Assembly (NCBI GenBank): GCA_023133315.1 | Contig: JAGLWR010000023.1 | Coordinates: 1-12,436 of the forward strand | Source of the DNA: Methanomicrobia archaeon | GTDB lineage: Archaea > Methanobacteriota_B > Thermococci > Methanofastidiosales > B48-G16 | Reading direction: 5' to 3' | DNA length: 12,436 nucleotides | Notes under the pieces: generated by a model | The model's database searches: none | What the model was told of the DNA's origin: nothing | The model's input: the letters and a program-made list of their open reading frames with translations, nothing else | In this document: positions 8,360 through 12,436 of the stretch, piece after piece | Layout of the letters: each line of letters opens with the position of its first letter | Numbering within the stretch: position 1 is the first letter of the stretch | Program-made: the position numbers and the translations under genes

Positions 8360-8407
8360 CTTCAAACTTTTAAATCTTTCTATAACTTCAAAATTTTAAA
8401 TCTTTCT
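8360..8407. repeat. Two-copy 22-bp direct repeat, 26-bp period, upstream of the giant prepilin-like operon
   Basis: Copies at 8386-8407 and 8360-8381 match at 21 of 22 bases, with a 4-bp spacer. On the minus strand both carry AGAAAGATTTAAAA followed by a TTTGAAG-type tail; the single difference is T versus G after the A-run. The 26-bp period equals the usual distance from an archaeal TATA box to its transcription start. The copies may be a duplicated promoter or paired binding sites. Confidence 0.85.
8367..8380 (-). promoter_or_regulatory. BRE/TATA promoter giving a probable leaderless transcript
   Basis: GAAAGATTTAAAAG on the minus strand has a purine/A-rich BRE-like half and a TATA-like TTTAAAA centred at 8371. 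This is 26 bp before the A of the ATG at 8345. No GGTG-type SD lies before that ATG, although every later gene of the operon has one. Both facts fit a transcript that begins at or next to the start codon. The identical core in the upstream repeat copy (centre 8397) would start near 8371, inside this box. Confidence 0.55.
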
Positions 8408-8470
8408 GCAATATGCTTTATTACAATCAAATAATAAAAACTTTGTTTAACAGTGGTTCTTAGATGGATC

Positions 8471-8499
8471 GTATTACTAACTAATGAGTTAATAATAAC
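8471..8499. promoter_or_regulatory. Imperfect palindrome, possible operator
   Basis: The plus strand reads GTATTACTAACT, then AATG, then AGTTAATAATAAC. The arms pair across a 4-base loop except for one mismatch and one unpaired base. It lies about 65 bp upstream of the tandem promoter-like repeats. It is not followed by T's on the transcribed minus strand, so it is more like a dimer-binding operator than a terminator. No cognate regulator is encoded in the window. Confidence 0.35.
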
Positions 8500-8513
8500 T
8501 TTTTCTTGGTATC

Positions 8514-8522
8514 TATTATATA
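8514..8522 (-). promoter_or_regulatory. Distal TATA-like element
   Basis: TATATAATA on the minus strand, preceded by GGGAA, could be a promoter with a start near 8492, inside the palindrome at 8471-8499. That would give a leader of about 150 nt for the 974-residue protein. AT-rich gaps often contain such strings by chance. Confidence 0.25.
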
Positions 8523-8538
8523 TTCCCACAGTATTCAC

Positions 8539-8543
8539 AAAAA
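8539..8543 (-). terminator. Possible oligo-T terminator of the motor operon
   Basis: A TTTTT run on the minus strand lies about 30 nt after the stop at 8571. Archaeal RNA polymerase can stop at plain T-tracts without a hairpin. A second TTTTT at 8440-8436 could serve as a backup. Five T's is short, so this is weak. Confidence 0.25.
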
Positions 8544-8570
8544 TTAGGACATCTGTCACTCAATTTTGCG

Positions 8571-9389
8571 TCAGAGTCCTAATATAAAGATAGCCGCTAC
8601 ATATCCGATTATGATAAGGATAACACTGTGTTTTATACCCGCAAATACAGATCCTGCCGAGAATTTGCCGGCAACCAAACCTCCTAAAGCTGCCTGGATA
8701 AGTAGCATCGCAAGAAAGAGAGAATCATACGTTTCCAGGGGAATTCCTTCTCCTTCCATCGTGGGAAGGGTTATATCCTGGAAAACGTCTATGAACTGAG
8801 TTTTTATCAGGTAGATTACACCGATGAAAATGAAGTATGACATATAGATTATACCCAGGTACTGCTGCATCTGTGATGCCTGTTCCTTGGCCAATGATTG
8901 TCTCTCTCGTGCAGAATCTGAAGCAGCTTCAAGGATCTTTACGATGTCTCCTCCCGCATGATGAGCCACTATTATGAGGGATACCGTTGATTGCACCCTG
9001 CTGCTTTTTGATCGTTCAGCAAACTGGGTAAGTATATCCGTAAATGAAATCCCCCAGGAGATCTGTGCAGCCATTTTTTCTATCTCAGGACTTAATCTTC
9101 CGTAATCATCGCTTCGCGACATGTAGATCGCCTGTGGAAGCGTCATTCCCGCTCTTTGCGCTTCTGCCAACGACCTCAAAAAATCTGGAAATTGATCTTC
9201 CAGCTCCGATATCCACCCCTGTTCTCTAAATTTGTAGAATAAATATGGCCCAAAAGCTAAAAAAAAGGCTCCAAGCAAAAAGCCTGTGAAAAAAGGTGAG
9301 GTTCTATAGTAAATAAAACCTGCGATACCTATTATAAGACCAAGAATGGCGCTAGTTATAAAGATCGGGTAATTTGTCTTTTTTTTCAT
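8571..9389 (-). CDS. GspF/TadC-like platform protein, second of two
   Basis: This is a second integral membrane platform subunit, 272 residues from the ATG at 9389 (ATG 9392 and GTG 9395 are in-frame alternatives). Predicted membrane segments lie at about 10-28, 32-53, 178-196, 223-243 and 250-271. The cytoplasmic T2SF domain (about 58-165) has QFPDFLRSLAEAQRAGMTLPQAI, then LSPEIEKMAAQISWGISFTDIL, then LIIVAHHAGGDIVKILEAAS. These are the standard marks of the family, including the conserved Gly-Gly-Asp near the end of the helical bundle. It probably pairs with the product of the previous gene to form one FlaJ-like platform (inference). It ends the motor operon; the stop at 8571 is followed by the only long intergenic gap in the window. 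Confidence 0.92.
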   Translation of the reverse strand: MKKKTNYPIFITSAILGLIIGIAGFIYYRTSPFFTGFLLGAFFLAFGPYLFYKFREQGWISELEDQFPDFLRSLAEAQRAGMTLPQAIYMSRSDDYGRLSPEIEKMAAQISWGISFTDILTQFAERSKSSRVQSTVSLIIVAHHAGGDIVKILEAASDSARERQSLAKEQASQMQQYLGIIYMSYFIFIGVIYLIKTQFIDVFQDITLPTMEGEGIPLETYDSLFLAMLLIQAALGGLVAGKFSAGSVFAGIKHSVILIIIGYVAAIFILGL

Positions 9390-9391
9390 CA

Positions 9392-10300
9392 TCACACCTT
9401 CGGCTGTACTTGATCTATCATTATAAGGATTACGGCATATCCTACGGGCAATCCGATATAGATGACTACTTGCTGGACCATCAACAATGTTGCAACATCG
9501 GTGCCCATGAGGCCCATTATACTTGTCATTATAATGATAAAAACTGGAGCCAGAATAAGTGCAGTTACATAGATCTCGGCCACCATTCCAAGACTGTCTA
9601 TTGAAGCTTCTATCTTTCTTCTTTCTCGTTCCCTGAGTTTTGTACCTTCTATATAGAGATACTCTCTCAGATCACCACCAGTTCTTATCGTAGCGATCAT
9701 CTTCCAGAACATTTCACTCAAGCTCGGAGAAGGGGATCGTAATGCAGCCCTCTGAAGAGCAGATACCAGATCGAGACCGAAGAGTTCAATATCGTTTAAG
9801 AGCTTTTCTGCCTCTCTCGAGATCTCTCCGTGTCTTCTGTACTCCACAAGAGACCAGAAAATGACTGCAGGAGGAACACCCGTGCTCGCTATCGTGGCCA
9901 TTGTATCGACAGCAGCAGGCAGCCCATTTTCTATCTTTCTCTTTCTTTCAGACGTCTTGAACGAGGGATAAAGCCAGAATCCAAAAAATGTTCCGAACAT
10001 GGCCAAAAGAGAAGTAATTACAGTGAGCATGACATAAGAAACATTCTGAAATATAGAGAATGTTGAGATGACAGGGTACAAAAATACAAAACAACAAAAA
10101 TAAACAACAAAAACTATGATAGAACTTAAGATCGTTGCAGAGACATACGCTCCTATATTTATGGTAAGATCAGCTTTTCGTAAATAAGGGGATAAGTCCT
10201 CAAAATACTTTAATATGGGCTGAACAAAGTTATGCAGAAGTCTATGTGCAAACTTTCCATAACTCGTAAGTGTCCCTTTCTTCCGAACTTGTTCTACCAT
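9392..10300 (-). CDS. GspF/TadB/FlaJ-like platform protein, first of two
   Basis: This is an inner-platform membrane protein that would hold the ATPase and guide prepilins into the growing filament. In its 302 residues I see predicted membrane segments at about 50-75, 88-112, 240-262 and 272-295. Between the second and third is a helical cytoplasmic T2SF-type domain (about 122-235) with the pattern LPAAVDTMATIASTGVPPA, an IELFGLDLVSALQ segment, and MFWKMIATIRTGGDLREYL. This matches the family's 'lp.fl..la..l.aG.pl..al' and 'l..i..G..l..al' signature. The last membrane segment ends in a short QVQPKV tail. It sits 4 nt after the ATPase and overlaps the next gene at GTGA. Archaeal FlaJ-type platforms usually carry two such domains in one chain of roughly 500-600 residues; here they are two proteins, as in bacterial TadB and TadC. 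Confidence 0.9.
   Translation of the reverse strand: MVEQVRKKGTLTSYGKFAHRLLHNFVQPILKYFEDLSPYLRKADLTINIGAYVSATILSSIIVFVVYFCCFVFLYPVISTFSIFQNVSYVMLTVITSLLAMFGTFFGFWLYPSFKTSERKRKIENGLPAAVDTMATIASTGVPPAVIFWSLVEYRRHGEISREAEKLLNDIELFGLDLVSALQRAALRSPSPSLSEMFWKMIATIRTGGDLREYLYIEGTKLRERERRKIEASIDSLGMVAEIYVTALILAPVFIIIMTSIMGLMGTDVATLLMVQQVVIYIGLPVGYAVILIMIDQVQPKV
9395..9400 (-). promoter_or_regulatory. Ribosome binding site that decides the second platform start
   Basis: AAGGTG forms the last two sense codons of the preceding gene. It has GTG-N5 spacing to the ATG at 9389, the same as at other starts in this window. It therefore favours 9389 over the ATG at 9392 and over the GTG at 9395, which is part of the SD itself. 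Confidence 0.6.
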
Positions 10301-10304
10301 ACGC

Positions 10305-10310
10305 TCACTT
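10305..10310 (-). promoter_or_regulatory. SD overlapping the ATPase stop codon
   Basis: AAGTGA contains the TGA stop of the ATPase gene and lies four bases before the ATG at 10300. The stop codon and ribosome binding site therefore share bases, which favours re-initiation and coupled translation of motor and platform. Confidence 0.6.
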
Positions 10311-12161
10311 TATCTTTCTTAAAACTTTATCTGGATTTCTTGCATATGTCTGTATTACCCTCCCCACATCCTTATAATGAATTATATTGTTTGCTGCCAG
10401 CCACGTAAGAACTTTGCTTCTTCTGTTTATCTCTTCCCACACATCTTCCTGTTCCATTCCTCGTGAAAGGGCTATTCTCTTCACTATGTTCGATTCTTCT
10501 GCCGCAAACCTAAATGTGTCATCTGAAGGATTCCACTGGAAAACTTTCTGATATATTGGCTCTGCTCTTTTTAGATCCACTCCCGTGATCTCGATAACTT
10601 CTTTTGTCCTTCTAATACTTCTTCCTTCTTTTTTCGCATGTGAAAGCTGAACTACTATGTTCAATGATTGGAGCAAAGCAGGAGATAAACTTATGGGTCT
10701 TGTAGTAAGTCTGTTTATCAGAGCCTCCATGGAATCTGCATGTATAGTGCCCATTCCCGGGTGCCCAGTGGCCATACCCGTGAACATGACGTTGGCTTCC
10801 TCACCTCTGATCTCACCGACTACAAGATAATCAGGTCTCTGTCTCAATGCTGCCCTTAAAAGATCGAACATTACTACCTCCCCCTGTCTTTTCCCCGTGA
10901 TATCCACACCTCCAAAACCTGATCTCGTTACCGAAGGTATCCAGTGTTCGTGGGGCAAGTTAAGCTCCTGGGTGTCTTCTATCGTGACTATCTTTGCTGT
11001 TGACGGCAAAAATAGAGAAAGTGCATTTAACATTGAGGTTTTTCCCGTAGCAGTACCGCCGGAGACAAGAGTGGAAGCCGTATATGAATGTTCAAGAGCG
11101 ACCCATATGTAAGCAAAGATTCTTGGAGGGCATGATTTGTAGTTTATGAGCATTGTCGGAGTCATCGGTTCTGTCTTGAATTTTCTTATCGAAAAAGTTG
11201 GCCCGTGCTGGGTTACCTCTCTAGCGAATGTAGCCTGAACTCTGCTCCCGTCCGGAAGTCTTCCATCGAGCAAAGGATCGGAAACAGAGATGTGCCTATT
11301 TGATCTTCCAGCCATTTTGATAACTATGCTGTTCAACTCATCATCGGAGTTAAAGGAGATATTTGTAGGCAGGCTCCCATATTTATTGTGCACGACATAA
11401 ATAGGGATCCTTGTCCCGTCGCAGCTTATATCCTCTATATGAATATCATGGAATAAAGGTTCAATTTTTCCAAACCCTATGTAGTCTCTTATTATATAAT
11501 ACATTACATTATCAAAATTCTTCTTCGTGAGTTTTATTCCCAGTTCTCTGCAGACTTCTTCAACTTTGGTTTGTATATACCCCACAAGTTCATCGCTTTC
11601 TCCAAGTTTCTGGAAGTCTACCTCTAACTCCTGTCCGAGTATATCTTCTATCCTCACCAACGAAGTCTCTTCAAAATTGCCCAATCTGGGTTCAATCACG
11701 TCATACATGAGTACTTCTTTGGCATTGTCCCAGTGAATATGAGCAAACGTTATATTTTTTTGGAGAGGATATCTCTCATCATGACCAGAATAATCCAGTG
11801 CTTTCCACTCATCAGGAATAGCCAGGATATTTTCGTCTTTTCTTAAAATTCTTCTTTCCTCTTCCACTGTAGGAACAACAGCGCCCTGAAACGTTACGGG
11901 CCCCTCGATAACAAATGTAGCATCTTTTGCACTTATTGCTTTTGAAGGAGAACTTTTAGAAGTCCCAGGAGAAGGCTCTGCAGGTCCTATTTCTATTTTA
12001 CTTACTGTCGTTCCCCCTGGTAGGGGTCCATATTTTTCAGTGTATTTTTTTATCTTTTCGTACTCTTTTTTTTCTTTAAATTTATCATAACTAGATTTTT
12101 TTTCTGAAGTTATCTTTTTACCTTTCAATTTTCTCAGTACACTTTTGGCTCTTATTGCCAT
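10305..12161 (-). CDS. Type II/IV secretion system (GspE/PilB/TadA-like) assembly ATPase, archaeal pilus type
   Basis: This is a cytoplasmic hexameric ATPase predicted to power assembly of the prepilin-like proteins encoded downstream. It has 618 residues from the ATG at 12161. The first 50 or so residues are Lys-rich, followed by a Pro/Ser linker. An N-terminal adaptor region (about 100-330) precedes the RecA-like core. Visible motifs are Walker A GGTATGKT (368-375), Asp box IEDTQEL (394-400), Walker B VVGEIRGEEA with Glu 450, and His box GMGTIHADS (469-477). The DPLLDGRLPDGSRVQATF motif (about 295-312) is typical of archaeal GspE2/FlaI/TadA-like enzymes. The final 60 or so residues are a helical tail. 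The tetracysteine zinc site of bacterial GspE/PilB is not visible. The stop lies 4 nt before the first platform gene, and the TGA sits inside that gene's SD. No archaellum accessory genes (FlaH, F, G) are adjacent, so a non-archaellum pilus or secretion motor is the better call. Confidence 0.95.
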   Translation of the reverse strand: MAIRAKSVLRKLKGKKITSEKKSSYDKFKEKKEYEKIKKYTEKYGPLPGGTTVSKIEIGPAEPSPGTSKSSPSKAISAKDATFVIEGPVTFQGAVVPTVEEERRILRKDENILAIPDEWKALDYSGHDERYPLQKNITFAHIHWDNAKEVLMYDVIEPRLGNFEETSLVRIEDILGQELEVDFQKLGESDELVGYIQTKVEEVCRELGIKLTKKNFDNVMYYIIRDYIGFGKIEPLFHDIHIEDISCDGTRIPIYVVHNKYGSLPTNISFNSDDELNSIVIKMAGRSNRHISVSDPLLDGRLPDGSRVQATFAREVTQHGPTFSIRKFKTEPMTPTMLINYKSCPPRIFAYIWVALEHSYTASTLVSGGTATGKTSMLNALSLFLPSTAKIVTIEDTQELNLPHEHWIPSVTRSGFGGVDITGKRQGEVVMFDLLRAALRQRPDYLVVGEIRGEEANVMFTGMATGHPGMGTIHADSMEALINRLTTRPISLSPALLQSLNIVVQLSHAKKEGRSIRRTKEVIEITGVDLKRAEPIYQKVFQWNPSDDTFRFAAEESNIVKRIALSRGMEQEDVWEEINRRSKVLTWLAANNIIHYKDVGRVIQTYARNPDKVLRKIK

Positions 12162-12166
12162 AATTA

Positions 12167-12172
12167 CACCTT
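12167..12172 (-). promoter_or_regulatory. Ribosome binding site that fixes the ATPase start
   Basis: AAGGTG lies five bases before the ATG at 12161 and pairs with the archaeal 16S 3' tail (CACCUCC type). It supports the ATG at 12161 over the in-frame TTG at 12188, which has no SD and overlaps a TATA-like string. The same GTG-N5-ATG spacing recurs before four other genes in the window. Confidence 0.7.
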
Positions 12173-12195
12173 CTATAGAAATATACAATCTTTCA

Positions 12196-12204
12196 ATTTA
12201 AATA
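12196..12204 (-). promoter_or_regulatory. TATA-box-like element upstream of the ATPase operon
   Basis: The minus strand reads TATTTAAAT here, centred near 12200. With the usual archaeal spacing of about 26 bp, the transcript would start near 12174. That gives a leader of about 13 nt holding the AAGGTG ribosome binding site just before the ATG at 12161. A second TATA-like string, TTGTATAT (12188-12181), follows a GAAAGA box. It would place the start of transcription at the ATG itself and fits less well with the SD. Known basis: archaeal TATA/BRE promoter geometry. The assignment is inferred. Confidence 0.45.
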
Positions 12205-12213
12205 GTTTTTGTA

Positions 12214-12436
12214 TCATACTCTCAAAACTAAAGTAAAAATATCCTCAATAAGGTTTTTGCTTACTATTTCTGAGTTTTTTGGAACTTCAAAAGAAGTGTA
12301 ATACAATTTGTTCACAGCGTAACCTCTGACTTCTATGGAATTCTCGTATGTATTTACTTTAATATCTTTCTCCGCCATACCCGGCATTCTCACTTTTATT
12401 GTTATTCTATTTCTGTTTCTTTTCAAAACAGACTCC
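12214..12436 (-). CDS. Hsp20/alpha-crystallin family small heat shock protein, 5'-truncated by window edge
   Basis: The visible residues resemble the alpha-crystallin domain of archaeal small heat shock proteins. They contain a beta strand leading into MPGMAEKDIKV, then a strand with SIEVRGY, then the pattern FEVPKNSEIVSKNLIEDIF and a terminal LVLRV strand. This matches the family's order of 'PGv.kedIkv', 'l.I.g', 'f.lP..v' and 'a...nGvL.v'. Such proteins act as ATP-independent cytoplasmic holdases. The frame is open to the window edge; the in-frame TTG at 12426 is a weak start, and codons for E, S and V precede it, so the true start is probably outside the window. The usual C-terminal IXI tail is absent, because the protein stops right after the last core strand. 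It ends 52 bp before the ATPase start with no T-tract between them, so readthrough into the pilus operon is possible. A functional link to the pilus genes is not shown. Confidence 0.72.
   Translation of the reverse strand, partial: ESVLKRNRNRITIKVRMPGMAEKDIKVNTYENSIEVRGYAVNKLYYTSFEVPKNSEIVSKNLIEDIFTLVLRV

Larger units (their letters stand above)
8346..8570. other. Intergenic control region between motor operon and giant prepilin-like operon
   Basis: This 225-bp AT-rich gap holds no convincing ORF or RNA gene on either strand. On the minus strand it contains, in order, a TTTTT tract (8543-8539), a TATA-like string (8522-8514), an imperfect palindrome (8499-8471), a second TTTTT tract (8440-8436), and a pair of 22-bp direct repeats with TATA/BRE-like cores (8407-8386 and 8381-8360). 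It probably ends one transcript and starts the next. Confidence 0.6.

Noticed and set aside
8360..8407. Two-copy repeat as a CRISPR fragment
   Set aside because: There are only two copies with a 4-bp spacer, no array or cas gene, and TATA-like content before a gene start; a promoter or regulatory explanation fits better.
8471..8499. Hairpin as intrinsic terminator of the motor operon
   Set aside because: On the transcribed minus strand it is not followed by a T-run; the T's lie on the plus-strand side where no gene ends.
8571..10300. Platform genes as one gene broken by a frameshift
   Set aside because: Each part has its own membrane segments, complete T2SF domain and SD, and the overlap is a normal coupled junction.
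11028..11060. Unusual Walker A sequence in the ATPase
   Set aside because: GGTATGKT fits the GxxxxGKT rule and is close to forms common in archaeal FlaI/GspE2 proteins, so it is not odd.
1863..11736. Plus-strand open frames of 60-100 codons inside the minus-strand genes
   Set aside because: All lie opposite strongly supported coding regions, show no known motifs and have low-complexity or unlikely compositions; I treat them as shadows.
8571..12161. Archaellum (flagellar) operon
   Set aside because: No FlaH, FlaG or FlaF genes and no small archaellins are present; the ATPase and split platform fit a pilus or secretion system better.
12161..12188. Longer ATPase start at the TTG 12188
   Set aside because: It has no SD and overlaps a TATA-like string, whereas the ATG at 12161 has AAGGTG at the spacing seen elsewhere in the window.

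Overview
The window looks archaeal, most likely from a thermophilic euryarchaeal-type lineage. The evidence is TATA/BRE-like promoters about 26 bp before starts, GGTGA-type Shine-Dalgarno (SD) sites, one apparently leaderless start, archaeal GspE/GspF-type pilus genes, frequent ATA, AGA and AGG codons, and low GC. I cannot name the species from the sequence alone. Every gene I can support is on the minus strand, so transcription runs from high to low coordinates. Coding density is high, and the only sizeable gap is about 225 bp (8346-8570).

Layout in transcription order. (1) 12436-12214: the 3' part of a small heat shock (Hsp20/alpha-crystallin) protein, cut by the window edge. (2) 12161-8571: a three-gene motor operon of type IV pilus/type II secretion type, made of a hexameric ATPase and two separate GspF/TadC-like membrane platform proteins, with 4-nt gaps or overlaps. 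(3) 8570-8346: an intergenic control region with an imperfect palindrome, T-tracts, and a near-perfect 22-bp direct repeat at 26-bp spacing. Each repeat copy carries a BRE/TATA-like core. (4) 8345-1: a run of four packed genes. Each protein begins with a short basic peptide and one hydrophobic helix of prepilin type, followed by a large, acidic, beta-rich extracytoplasmic region. Their sizes are 974, 1158, 297 and at least 347 residues; the last is cut by the window edge.

How they may work together (inference): the ATPase and the two platform proteins would assemble the four prepilin-like proteins at the cell surface as a pseudopilus, thick filament or secretion/adhesion complex. There is no ordinary small pilin (about 100-200 aa) in the window. 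The two giant proteins have added domains: a carboxypeptidase-regulatory-like beta sandwich and C-terminal EF-like repeats in one, and glutamine-amidotransferase-like and NEW3/CARDB-like segments in the other. The two smaller proteins share Asp-rich and beta-rich modules. No prepilin peptidase is visible, so processing would depend on a gene elsewhere.

The most interesting content is the cassette of giant prepilin-like proteins next to a minimal pilus motor, and the tandem promoter-like repeat in front of it.
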